Below, piece after piece: positions 50,471 to 61,698 of a stretch of 64,000 nucleotides of DNA. Each line of letters begins with the position of its first letter. Positions within the stretch are counted from its first letter, which is position 1. The position numbers were made by a program, and so were the translations under genes. Below the pieces are notes generated by a model. That model was not told where the DNA came from, did not search any database, and saw only the letters and a list, made by a program, of their open reading frames with translations. This DNA is from Hirudinaria manillensis (Eukaryota; Annelida; Clitellata; Hirudinida; Hirudinidae): NCBI GenBank assembly GCA_034509925.1, contig CM067533.1, forward strand, positions 3,486,535 through 3,550,534, given 5' to 3'.

Positions 50471-53400
50471 TCAACGTCCAACCCTTAACAGCTCTTTACT
50501 CTTAGAAAAAGCTTCATACATTTTTGACAAAACATAAAAAGTCTTCAGAAATTGATCATAAAACAGAAATTTTTCAATACTAAAGTCACGTTTATCTTCA
50601 GAATTTAATTCTTCATTGTCTTTGGATGTAAGATGGCTATTTACATCATCCAAGCGTGTCGATATGTCGATATAAGGCTCCATGTCATTGCAATGGTACT
50701 TGTCAATGAGTCGCAGCTCATCATCTGAATATGCGTGATTGCAGACTTGCTAAAATTAGTCAGATTAATTATTCATATATTCATTATTATCCATTAACAA
50801 TACTTATTCAAACAATATTATATAAAGAGCCTTTGAAGTTTTCTTCTTTTTCTTTTACAATTATCAAGTCATTTACCTCAGCGAATCCACCAACAACTGA
50901 ATTGATTGGTACTAAAGTCGAATCTAAAAATTTCAGTGCATTTTCCTCATGATTCTGAAAATTATAATTTGTTGAATGATCCAATGAATCGATAAATTTA
51001 AACTTATATATATATCTGATTTTAGTTTTGTTGAACAAATAAAAGATTTAGCTTGTAATAAACGTTTATAATATTATGTAATGCATTTATGTGATGCACA
51101 TAAACAGTGATCATTGATGTCATTATAACTGATTTGAAAACATTCAGAAAACTACCAGTGGTTTTTCATGTGGTTTACTAAATATGGTCAGTAGCCCCTT
51201 TGCACGCTGGGATTTCTCAAGGGTAGTTTGAGCAGACGAGAAGTATCGATACATATACTCAACCTTGGTTGTCCAACGCTTACATTTGCCCACTAGTTTC
51301 AAGTAAGTTCTATCGTAGTTTATCCTCTTGAAGTAATTTTGAAAGAGTTCAGTGGTCCAGATTAAATGTAGTAAAATATAAACACAATGTATACCTCATT
51401 TAACTTTTCTATTGTTTGTATTTGAATCTTAACAAAATCATTCCTTGATTTGAATGCTTTTTTATCAAATATGATCTCACCTAAAATTACAGTTTGTTTT
51501 TATGTTACAGACATGAAACCTAACGAATGATGATGCAGGCGATTGTAAAGTATGGCATGTTCTACAAAATTTATTTGAATGATTATTAATTTCCATTTGT
51601 TACTTTGCTTGGATATCCATGCTAATATTCTTTTGACTTCAGGGTGTTTGGATTCCGGTATATTTCTCAAATTTAAGAGGTACAGGAGTTCATCTATCAC
51701 TAAACATGAATTATTCGTCTTAATGGCAAATGTTCAATTAATCCATATTTTAATTCTAAATTACTAATTATTTCTTACTATGGTTTCTCATCACCGGTCT
51801 TTCCAGCATTTTTCTGTCTTTATTTACGAACGCTTTACAGAATTTTAATGCCCGGTAAACGTTACGAGGAATTTTCTGTTTTGCCAAATCCTCTAGTATT
51901 CTGATGGAAAATATAAATTGTTTATTTTTAGTTTAAATACAAAAAAACTATTACTCTAAATTAATGACTCTAAACGATAATCATTATGAAAATCTTACAC
52001 ATTTAAAAGAGGTTCTTCCTCGAATTTATTAGATGGATGTTCAATCAACTGAAGTAAAAACACATCAACCACTCTGTATTTTTGTACAATTGTTGTTAAG
52101 CCCTGGAATAAAAATCTTATAAAATATTCTGTACGATGACCAAACTAGCCACTAATCACCTCGAGGACAGAAAGATTATCAATTACTATCATTATTATTA
52201 TTATTTAGTTTATGATTTAATAAAAATCATCTTTAATCAAAGTTTCTCAATACTAATGTGCCACAGATCCTTTGGCAGGTATAAGAATTAGAGGTTAATG
52301 CAGTGCCATAAAATTTTGAAGTAAGCTGTACATGATACATGCACTGTAATTATTTTTGTTGATCTGAATACAAGGAATATATATAGAATTCCCACATTTC
52401 TGCTGCTTCATCATTATTTGGCCATTTTTTTGTGCTAAATGAATTAATAGACAGACACTAAAACTGCACTTGGATGTTTATATTTCTTAAGCTTAACAAC
52501 AGTCCAATAACTACATTTATTAAGCATATTGTGATATTTGTTGGTTTCATCAAATATGGTTTCAAGGCATTGCTGTCACATGATAAGGGTAAAGAAACTC
52601 TGGCTCAATTTATCTATTATGCCACCCATCAGCATAAAGCAATGTAAGGCCAGCATTATGTTAAGTAATTGATCATTTTAGGAATTATCCGCTATAATAT
52701 AATGCAAATCGTAGTGACTTGCTCATACCATATAGTAGATATTTGTGAAGAATGGTCTAAAATACTTCTTGATTAAAAGGTTCAAAAAATCCTCTGATGC
52801 AGTACCTGATGAATCGAAAACGGGTTTGTATATTTTGTACATTTCGATATTCATGTGCAAAATTGAATTGTTAACTAACCGGAGGTGTCCATAGGAGGGA
52901 CGTCATCATATTCGTAGATGATGTCATCAATTTCAGAGAGACTTTCATCCGATAACCGAGGAAAATAAGGACTGCAATATTCAAAAGTTATATTTACAAG
53001 AGCTGTAGAACAAAACGGAGCCGTTGTTTTTTGTTATTAACGCATAATCATTTCTAGGATAATATTGTGGCAAATGCCAGAGTCCAAAGTAGTAGTCACG
53101 ACCTCAAATGTAGAGCGAATCGCCTCAATTCTTCCAAAGTTTCTGCAGTAAACTAAGTTAGATTGAAATGATATTTAAGCTGACAATTTCCATAAAACTG
53201 AAAATAAAAAATCCTACTTCGTCGATACCGCTGTCGTCTAGATCTCCTAATAACTCGAGCACAAATTTAGTTTCTTGAAAAATAATGATAAACAATATAA
53301 TTATTACCCAATGAATTATTAAGATGAATTTCAAGAATTTAATATTAATGCGATGTTGGTAAACAAATTTAAGTACTCAATTCATTTCCAATTGATGATG

Positions 53401-53635
53401 TATGCTTCTGTTTTTCTGAGAAACTTTGATCCTGAACTTCGTTTTCGCACGTCTGCGAAGAGTAGGCCGTTGCCATAACTTTAAAGCAGAATTCCACTAA
53501 AACTCTAATAATTTCCCTTTCCTGTTGTGGTATTAGCATAACATTTTGTTTAATAAAAGTTTCAGATTTAATGTTTTTAAAATAAGTTTTATAAGTAATA
53601 TTTGAATCATTAACATTATCAAAATAGAACATCAT
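50471..53635 (-). CDS. Probable multi-exon gene of unknown family
   Basis: A series of minus-strand exon-like segments with splice borders: 53377-53635 (MMFYFDNVNDSN start), about 53219-53267, 53035-53140, 52881-52971 (acidic, SDESLSEIDDIIYEYDD), 52735-52820 (DFLNLLIKKYFRPFF), 52010-52105, 51783-51905, 51612-51710 (MIDELLYLLNLRNIPESK), 51410-51483, 51190-51355 (YFKRINYDRTYLKL), 50877-50954 (FLDSTLVPINSVVGGFAE) and 50471-50751 (QVCNHAYSDDELRLIDKYH to the stop). The product would be mostly helical and hydrophilic, with no membrane segment. The last two exons join in phase. The phase between the second and third could not be reconciled, so an exon or border is wrong. I do not recognise the family. 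The sense of the exons and their protein-like composition support a real gene. Confidence 0.5.
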
Positions 53636-53639
53636 TCAT

Positions 53640-54091
53640 TATAATTTGATCACTAATGATTTGTTTAATTTAGATATAAGATTTTGTGTTATTCGTAAAA
53701 ATATATTCAGTGTTAGACATCGAGTTTCTATAATAAAAACGCAGGATGAAGAAATATTAAAAGAAATTAATTCTTTTAGATCTTAACCACTAGAAATTCC
53801 GCCTTTCACAATGACAACACCTGAGTGAATTAACCGAATATGAATTAATTCTGAAAAAAAACCATAAATATATTCAAATGGGACGATAATAAATACGACG
53901 ACGATCTTCGGTAGGCAATGCGTATTATCCAATAATTTGAGAATCCTGAAGTGACGACCAGTACTGTCTGATACGAATCGAGGAAAATCTACGAGGGGTT
54001 TGTATTCTTAGTCTCCAAGTACTTGGATATGTTTGTGAAAGATTGTCGGCCATGGGGATGTGGCGTTTGAGTTCGTGGAATGGTCCGTTGA
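53640..54091. other. Upstream region of the minus-strand gene
   Basis: Probable 5' flank of the gene ending at 50471. No promoter element or ORF is evident. Confidence 0.35.
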
Positions 54092-54602
54092 CTTCCATCA
54101 TACTAGCCCGTCAAAAAATTGCTTGAGCCCGGACCGCTTGCCGTAACTCAAAACGCAGCAGTTCCACTGAACCAAATTTAAAAATTAATACATCAAACGA
54201 ATCATGAAACTATCCTCTACAATTTGTATTTTTTAAATTTTCTTTCAAATCCACCTATTTTGTTCATGAGGACCAAAACACCCCGTTCTTATGAGCCGGC
54301 AGATATGACCATTGGTTAAAAGTCTAGGAAAAATCGCTAGCCTGCGAAAATTGTAACTCAAATATAAGCAGTTCAACTGAACCAATTTCAGAAATAAATA
54401 TGTCAAATGAATTAAAAAACTATCCTCTATAATTTATAGTTTGAAATTTCCTGTAACTCCATTTATTAATTTCATTTGACCCAAAATGTTTCTCCATTGG
54501 CTGATAACGGCCATTATTAAAATAGTTTAAATTTCAAATCTTAATATCCCGCGTATAAGTGACCATTGCGAGGGAAACTTTTCCTTTTTTCAACTTGGAA
54601 TC
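54092..54602. repeat. Dispersed dimeric repeat, copy B
   Basis: Direct-orientation partner of 48962-49430. It is about 40 bp longer because of small insertions, such as ATTGGCTGATAACGG near 54495. The halves align with each other as in copy A. Confidence 0.85.
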
Positions 54603-54779
54603 TCGAGACTTATTTTTTGAGTGATATATATTTCTATAATAAAAACTTTACTTTTTCTCAGATGTGGACATGCTTGTAATCTTCAGAGTTTTCATCGCAA
54701 TCACATAAACTTGGCACAAATGCTGCTTAAAAATAAATTTTCAACAATTGGAGGTTAACAAGTTTTATTTTACATGGTT

Positions 54780-55042
54780 ATTCAATTTCAATTTTATTTC
54801 CAGCCTCTATGATACCGACGTCATAAGCGCGGTATCTCAACAACTTAATCGCCGAACTTCACTCGGGTGAATTTGTCCAAATTTTGAACGTTGGTTCACA
54901 TTGAGTCACCATCTCCAATATCAATTGCGGGCCGGACGAAGCGTTTTTGTTTGATAGCTTAAATGTTGCTATCAACGAACAAACTCAAACTATGCCACTT
55001 TTGCTCGGTTCCGATGGTGGAATACTAGCGAGACTTGACTGT
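54780..55042. mobile_element. pogo/Tigger-like DNA transposon end (left)
   Basis: The minus strand reads CAGTCAAGTCTCGCTAGTAT from 55042, flanked by TA. This is the CAGTC..CTCGCTA form of pogo/Tigger terminal repeats. The same end occurs at 61985-62030. No transposase is seen and the inner boundary is a guess. Confidence 0.5.
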
Positions 55043-55083
55043 ACCTAGAATATTGTTAATTAATAATATATAAAAAGTTAATT

Positions 55084-55108
55084 TACACCGCCGAAAGCAA
55101 TAAAACTT
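55084..55108. repeat. 25-bp direct repeat, left flank of the retroelement block
   Basis: TACACCGCCGAAAGCAATAA plus CTT-ending bases is identical to 61674-61698. It sits exactly where the retroelement sequence begins, so it is read as a target-site duplication of the whole block. Confidence 0.75.
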
Positions 55109-57000
55109 TACCGGGTTCATGATGCGTTTCTCCACCCAAGCGTACACGACGAAATGGGTTCCTCTGCAGGTCGGGATAGCCATGGGGTGTGCGATTTCTC
55201 CGACCCTGTTCGTACTGGCGATGCAGATCCTACTGAAGGCAGTTGGGTCCGACATTCCAGAGGCGCACATTAGTGAGGGTGTGTACATGCCTCCAATAAA
55301 GGCATTCATCGACGACACCACCCTGATTATGAATAGGAAGCGAATCGTTCAGGAAACCCTGGACAAGCTGGACGACTTGCTAGGATGGTGTCGTATGGCC
55401 TTCAAACCTGCGAAGTCCAGGAGTCTCTCTTTGGTTAGAGGGAAAATTTGCAGGAACGCGTTCTTCGAGGTGGCGGGACAACGAATCCCCACAGTATCCG
55501 AGGAGCCTGTGAAGAGCCTAGGAAGGATGTTTGACGACTCGCTCACCGACAAGAGCATGAAGAACGCCATAGTCACGCAAACCAGTAAGGGGCTGCAAGC
55601 GATCGAGGCGGCGCCGCTCCAGGGTCGTTTCAAAGTGTGGCTTTTGCAGTTTGTGCTCCTGCCCAGACTCCTTTGGCCTTTGACCATCTATTGGTGTATC
55701 GGCGGTCGAGGGGTTAGAGAGGAAAATCAATCGGCACACCAGGACATGGTTGGGTTTACCTCCAGCATTGTCGTCGGTTGCCCTCTACAGCAGGAGCGCG
55801 AGCCACTTAGACTGCCACTTAGGTCCATCGTGGAGGAGTACAAACTCTCCAAAATCCGAACGCAGTGGATGCTCAATAACTCCGCGGACAACAGGATCCG
55901 TGAAGTTAATCCACTGCTCAGATCTGGAAAGAAGTTCCGAGCGCAGAAAGAGATCGGCGAGTCAGTAAATGTACTGATGTTCGAAGAAGTGAGAGGTCCT
56001 ATCCAGACAGACCGTCACGCAGTGGGATGGAACCACTTCCAAAAATGGTCCCAGTCCAGCTCATCGACTAGAGGTGCGATGATTGGCCAGGAGAGGAGGC
56101 GGAAAGAGGAACAAGATCGAGTCACAAAGGCCGTACAGTTAGCACAACAGGGTAAGTGGACAACTTGGGAGGATGTGATCCAACGGTCCCTTACCTGGAG
56201 CGATTTTTGGAAGTTGTCCCCGCTCCGGCTGGCCTTTGCGGTAAGATCGATTTATGATCAATTGCCTTCCAAGGACAATTTAAGGAGGTGGGGGTTAGTA
56301 GAAGACGCCAAGTGTAGACTCTGCGACGGAGCCGAGACACTGCATCATGTGCTCAGCAACTGCACATACGCCCTTGCCCATGGTCGGTATACGTGGCGAC
56401 ACAATCAGGTCCTTCGAGAAGTGTGTGAGGCCACCAAAGCAGCAGTAACCAGAGCAAACTCGCGCGCAATCTCCAAGCAGCGGAAGATTTACTTCCTGCG
56501 CGAGGGCCACGCACACCTCTGCAGAAAGCGATGTAAAACGCCAAGAAAGGACATCCTTGCGGAGGCAAACGATTGGACAGTCGCAGCCGACTTAGAAGGA
56601 ATGAGGCACTATCCCCAGGTGCTGATTGAGAGTGGCAAGAGGCCAGATATGGTGTTGATGTCACCGTCGTCAGATGCCATCATTTTGGTGGAGTTGACGG
56701 TCCCATGGGAGGACAGAATGCAATATAGCAATGCGCTGAAAGCGGAAAAGTATGCAGATCTGGCGGTGGACCTGGAAGCGAAAGGGTTCAGAGTTGACCT
56801 CTTCCCAATAGAAGTTGGCGCAAGGGGCATTCCTCACGAAAATAGGCCTATCTAGCCGAGAAAGAACGAAGACGATGACAAAGATGTCTGAAGCGGCGGA
56901 GGCAGCTTCGTTCTGGATCTGGCAAATGAGAGGTAAGGAAACATCTTCGGATGCCACAGCGAAAGGACCGGAGAAAGCCGCCGATCTCCGGTCAGAATAA
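55109..57000 (+). mobile_element. 5'-truncated R2/HERO-type retrotransposon, family 1
   Basis: A GC-rich ORF (55119-56855, then one frame change and 56826-57000) covers the later reverse transcriptase and the C-terminus. GIAMGCAISPTLFVLAMQ and AFIDDTTL (FIDD at the active site) come first, then TVSEEPVKSLGR. A CCHC knuckle (CRLCDGAETLHHVLSNC) and a restriction-like endonuclease (RPDMVLMSPS, IILVELTVPW) follow, as in R2/R4/HERO elements. The fingers and N-terminus are missing. It is a diverged relative of the minus-strand copy at 57807-61655. The frame change at about 56825 and the truncation make it inactive. Confidence 0.88.
55119..56855 (+). pseudogene. Reverse transcriptase / restriction-like endonuclease ORF (partial)
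   Basis: This 578-codon open stretch begins inside the palm domain at the motif matching NGFVMRFST of the minus copy. It ends early at 56855 because of a frame change. The remaining C-terminal tail (FLTKIGLSSRERTK) continues in the next frame to 57000. Domain order is palm, thumb, CCHC knuckle at about codon 417, and the PD-(D/E)xK-type nuclease at about codons 506-530. Confidence 0.85.
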
Positions 57001-57434
57001 ATCCACCGAAGCAATTCATCGCCCGAGAGGCGCGGAGCCGGTGACGGAAATGTCTGTTACCGCGTGCCGATGCAAAGAAAATTTAAAGCCCAAGTCGATA
57101 CTGTTGGGCGCAGGGATGACGGAAAGAAGGCCACTGAAAGTCGTAGGGGCTAGGTGGCGTCGCTTCAGCGACTGAGTGCAGCGACGAAAGAAGCCAACGA
57201 GAGCTTTCAGTAGTCGCTCCAGTCTGGCACGTGATGGCATAAAGAGGCCAATGAGAACCTTCCAAAGCCTAAGCTTTTGAGTCCGCACATGGAAACCGAC
57301 AGGGACATCCGGCTGATCACCGGATGCGGCCCACCCCCGGAGAACGTCAGGGGTTTCAAAGGGCCGAAACGTTCGAAGATGGGGGACCTTCTCTGAGGAT
57401 CCCTGTCGGAAAGCTCCGAGGAGGAGTTTCCAGC
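57001..57434 (+). mobile_element. 5' end of a second family-1 copy, abutting the 3' end of the first
   Basis: Directly after the stop of the plus-strand element comes sequence whose plus strand resembles the 5' end of the minus-strand element. It has a GGAGCC..GACGGAAATG start region and then RDIRLITGCGPPPENVRG against RDIRLINGCGPAPESVRI. It is thus the beginning of another copy in the same orientation, cut off by the TA array at 57435. Confidence 0.7.
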
Positions 57435-57457
57435 ATATATATATATATATATATATA
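57435..57457. repeat. (AT)n array where two 5'-end fragments meet
   Basis: A short uninterrupted AT run. Left of it a plus-oriented 5' fragment ends; right of it a minus-oriented 5' fragment ends. Confidence 0.9.
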
Positions 57458-57806
57458 TTGATAGAAACTCTTGAACGAGCGTTCTGACAGGGATCTTCAG
57501 AGGAATGGCCCCTTCTACGAGTGTTTCGGCCCTGAATCCTGACACTCTCGGGGGCTGGGCCGCATCCGTTGATCAAGCGGATGTCCCTGCCAGATACTTT
57601 CTTCCGATAACCAGACAACGACTTCCGACAAACAAACAATACTCGCACCGCCATTTTACGAAAAATTCCGCGAGGGCTCCGCCGTCCGAAAAACCGTCAA
57701 AGTAGCCATTACGGCACTTCTTATATCACTTTGGTGTGAATGCCGTCCGGGGTGTCTCTTTCCTGGTCTTACACTGGAGTCCCTGTTTTGGTGGAGTGGA
57801 CAGGGA
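57456..57806 (-). mobile_element. 351-bp 5'-end copy of family-2 element (downstream repeat)
   Basis: Identical to 61305-61655 except for one visible base (GACAGGGAT versus GACAAGGAT). In element sense it holds the 5' UTR and first ~66 codons. It lies right after the 3' end of the full-length minus copy, head to tail. Confidence 0.93.
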
Positions 57807-57831
57807 CGACTAGCCTCGCCGTGTCTGAGGC

Positions 57832-60800
57832 TTACCTTCGGTCCTTCGTTGTCCAGATCCAGTGAGAAGCCGATTCTGCGGACTCGGCTATTTTCTGGAC
57901 GAACTGTTTGGTTTGCCTGTTTGAAAGGCCTATCTTCCTGAGAAAGGCGTATGTAGACTTGCCTACCAGCCCTCTCGCTCCGACTTCTATTGGTAACACA
58001 CGGGCGCTATAACCTTTCCCCTCTAAATCCATCCTCAGCTCTTCATAACGGTCGCTCTTCAGAGCATTGCTGACATCAATTCGGTCCTCCCATGGGACCG
58101 TCAGCTCTACGATAATGACGGAATCGGTTGCTGCCGACGCCAGCACCAGATCAGGCCGCTTGCCGCTCTCTTGTAGCACCTGGTGGTAGTGCCTTTCTCC
58201 CTGCAGGTCTGCCGCAACTGTCCAGTCTTTGGCTGTGGACAGCAAGTCCCTCATTTGGGCCATGTTCCTTTTGCGGTGCTGTGTTGAGCCCTCTCTTAAG
58301 AAGTACATTCTTCTTGGTGCCGCGATTTCTCGGGCATTCGCCTGGGAGCATGCCGTCTTAGCCGCTTCGACCACGACCTGCAGGACTTGGTTATGTCGCC
58401 AAGTGTAGCGACCGTGAGCAAGGGCGTACGTGCATGATGAAAGCACGTGCCGGAGTGACTGTTCACCTCCGCAGAGCTCGCAGCTGGCGTCTTGAACCAT
58501 CCCCCACTTCTGTAAGTTGGACCCGGAAGGGAGCACGTCGTAGACCGACCTTATGAGGAATGCCAAGCGGAGGGGAGACTTTTTCCAAATGTCTTTCCAT
58601 GTGATGGCTCTTTGGATGACGTCTTCCCAGGTTGTCCACTGTCCTTGCTGGCTTTGCTGCACAGCCAGCGCAATCCTTTCGGTCTCCATCTCTCGCCTTC
58701 TCTCTTGGATTATCATGGCGGCTTTTGTCTGCACATTCGCTGTGGACCATCTTGTAAAATGGTTCCATCCGACTCCATGGCGGTCTACCTGCACGGGTCC
58801 TCTTTTCTCCTCGAAGGCTAGGATTGCCTCGGATTCCTCAATTTCTTCCTGGGCTCTGAATTTCCTTCCTGAGCGGAGTTGCGGCATGACGTCGCGGACC
58901 CTGCTGTCACTGGAGTTGTTGAGCGACCATTGAGTTCTGATTTTGCTAATTTTATATTCTTCAACGATGGATCTGAGGGGCAGCCTCAACCGTGTGCATC
59001 TGATGTACAGGGTGATCGACGATAGCGAAGGCAGCAACCCGAACCATTTCCTCGTACACCGATTTATTTTCCTTTCCATCTCTTCTACCGACTGCAGGCC
59101 TATTTAGTAGATGGTCAATGGCCACAGCAGTCTTGGTAGCAGGACGAACTGCAGGAGCCAGACTTTGAATCTGCCCCGTAGCGGCGATTCTGCAATCGCT
59201 CTCAGACCGTCGGTCATCCTACTGACAGTGGCTGCCTCCTGGTTTTTGTCGCGGAGGGACACGTCGAAAACTCTTCCCAAGCTCTTTACTGGCTCTTCTG
59301 AGACCGTCGGAATGTGTTGTCCTCCGGTGGTGAAGCACACGTTGCTGCGAACTCTCCCTCTTGTGAGAGAAAGACTCCGGGATTTTGCGGGCTTCAGAGC
59401 CATGCGACACCATTGGAGTAGATCATTGAGCTTGTCAAGGGCTCTTTGGACAATCTGCTGCCTGTTTAGAACGATGGTGGTGTCGTCCATGAAAACCTTT
59501 ACTGAAGGCATAAACACCCCTTTACCCAAACGCATCTCGGGGATCTCAGCTCCTACTGCATTTAGTACGACTTGAATGGCAAGCACAAACAGCGATGGAG
59601 AAATGGCACATCCCATGGCTATGCCGATCTGCAGAGGGATCCAACACGTGGTGCAAACTTTTGTGGAAAAACGCATCACGAAACCGTTGAAGTATTCCTT
59701 GAGTACCTCAATCACCGTTCCAGGAACATGGTGGATCTCTAACGCCTTCCAGAGGAGTTGATGGGGCACCGATCCATAGGCGTTGGCCAGGTCGAGCCAC
59801 ACGACGTGTAGACTGAGTTGGTTCCTTTTTGCGTTCTGGATCGCCTCCCATATCATTGCGGTGTGCTCAATGCACCCCGGCACACCTGGGATGCCTCCCT
59901 TTTGAACTGCTGTGTCGATGTACTTGTTTGTTATCATGAACGTAGTCAGCCTTGCCGCTAGACATGAGAAATAGATTTTCCCTTCGACATTCAACAACGA
60001 AATAGGCCTGAACTGGTTTATGTGCTTAGATTCCTTTTCTTTCGGAATGTACACACCTTCTGCTACTTTCCATTCGTTGTTGACTGTGGCATTGGCCCAG
60101 GTGGAAACTATTATTGTGTGGAGCAGCTTGAGCGTTCTTGGGCATCTCTTGTAAAGCAGATATGGGATCCCGTTGGGCCCGGGCGCGGAGCAGTTTCTTG
60201 CCTTCTTCACGACTCCCTTAACCTCCTCGATCGATGGAGCTGCCTCTTGAAATGGATGATCCGGGAAAGGTGCTTCCAGAATCTCAGTTCTCTGAGGAAG
60301 CGGTGTGCTGCGAAGAGCATCGGTGTACGTCTTGGTGAGGTGTGCTTCTAGCTCCGTCTTTGAAGCAACAAGAGTCCCTGATTTTGGTGGTTCGAGCAGT
60401 GACCTCCCGTAGCGATACGGATCTCTGAAAAATTCTTGTCTTGCTCGCCTTCTCTCGTACCTCTTTTGTCTCGCCCTTTCTACTTGACGGAGGGTGTTGA
60501 TTCTTCCTTTGACCTACTCCCACAGCACCATCAAACCGGCCTTTTCGGCCTCACCCGAACTCTTCCATCTGCTGCGAAGGACCCTTTTCTCGCGCTTCAA
60601 ATTTCGTAGCTCGATCTGCCGCCTGGATTCTTTGGGTTTTGTGGGGCGCTTGACTTCGACAGACCCGAACTTCTCTAGGCAGGAAGCGTAGATGAAATCG
60701 GAGAAGCTCTTCATAGTGCCTTCTCTTTTCATCACTCTCTTGAGGCCGGTTGCGAGATTGCCATCCAGTTCTTGCCACACTTTCATGTCTTTGCTTGGAG

Positions 60801-61503
60801 GAAATTTGATCCTTTGCCTGACTGGGTCTGATGCTGGAAGAGAGACTCGAACCAACTCGGGACTGTGGTGTGCCTCCTGCCCGGTGTCGTTCGGCGTTTT
60901 ATGTGTCGGCTCTTGCGCGACAGGACGCTGTCTCTCAATGCAACCCATTTTTGTCTGATGGATCTTCATTCCCTTCCTTGAAGCAAAAGATTTCCCGCAA
61001 ATATACCTGCTGCCTGGCGCGCCATTGTCCAGGGCAGTCCTAAAATCGGTGATTGTTATAACAGGCCGGTCGAAATCCGTAGGTCCAGTGATGGGTTCAT
61101 CATTCTCCCTCTCCTTTCGGTAGGAACCCTGAGGGCATATTTCAGTAGTCGTTGAGGTAGCAGAAGTGATTTGTCGCACCTGACTTGCTGGGCCATGGGC
61201 GACCTCGCCTTTCCGAGATGCCACCGGTCTTTCCCGGTCGTCACCGGTCTTTCCTGGTTGTCTCTCGGTCTTTTCCCGAGCGTCAAATGGCCAACGCCTT
61301 GGTGTATTGATAGAAACTCTTGAACGAGCGTTCTGACAAGGATCTTCAGAGGAATGGCCCCTTCTACGAGTGTTTCGGCCCTGAATCCTGACACTCTCGG
61401 GGGCTGGGCCGCATCCGTTGATCAAGCGGATGTCCCTGCCAGATACTTTCTTCCGATAACCAGACAACGACTTCCGACAAACAAACAATACTCGCACCGC
61501 CAT
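57832..61503 (-). pseudogene. Single retroelement ORF with two in-frame stops
   Basis: The three open stretches 60515-61503, 59105-60511 and 57832-59103 are in one frame, so the breaks are point stops rather than frameshifts. The second stop falls at a residue occupied by Trp in the plus-strand relative (LTIYW). I read this as recent inactivation. Stop-codon readthrough cannot be excluded from sequence alone. Confidence 0.8.
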
Positions 61504-61655
61504 TTTACGAAAAATTCCGCGAGGGCTCCGCCGTCCGAAAAACCGTCAAAGTAGCCATTACGGCACTTCTTATATCACTTTGGTGTGAATGCCGTCCGGG
61601 GTGTCTCTTTCCTGGTCTTACACTGGAGTCCCTGTTTTGGTGGAGTGGACAGGGA
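61305..61655 (-). repeat. 351-bp 5'-end copy (upstream repeat)
   Basis: The genuine 5' end of the full-length minus element. Its partner is at 57456-57806. Its outer edge joins the TA array at 61656. Confidence 0.93.
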
Positions 61656-61673
61656 TATATATATATATATATA
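61656..61673. repeat. (TA)n array at the 5' edge of the minus element
   Basis: A short TA run between the element 5' end and the right-hand 25-bp direct repeat. Confidence 0.9.
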
Positions 61674-61698
61674 TACACCGCCGAAAGCAATAAAACTT
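61674..61698. repeat. 25-bp direct repeat, right flank of the retroelement block
   Basis: Identical to 55084-55108. Together they bracket 6.6 kb of retroelement sequence. Confidence 0.75.

Larger units (their letters stand above)
57807..61655 (-). mobile_element. Full-length R2/HERO-type retrotransposon, family 2
   Basis: On the minus strand one reading frame runs from the ATG at 61503 to the stop at 57832. It totals 1224 codons, interrupted only by TAG at about 60514 and TAA at about 59104. The 5' UTR is ~150 bp and the 3' UTR only ~25 bp. Domains in order: N-terminal finger-like CGKSFASRKGMKIHQTKMGC (the first Cys of the usual pair seems to be Tyr), reverse transcriptase with NQFRPISLLNVEGK, GIAMGCAISPSLFVLAIQ and FMDD, CCHC knuckle (CELCGGEQSLRHVLSSC), then restriction-like endonuclease (RPDLVLASAATDS, VIIVELTVPW). 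It lacks an APE endonuclease. Near identity of the terminal repeats suggests a recent insertion. Confidence 0.9.

Noticed and set aside
57016-57654. 212-aa minus ORF joining a retroelement N-terminus to other sequence
   Set aside because: It crosses the TA array and combines the true 5' coding region of one element with the antisense strand of another; a junction artefact.
58128-58933. Plus-strand ORFs within the minus retroelement
   Set aside because: Antisense to the endonuclease-coding part of the element; no independent support.
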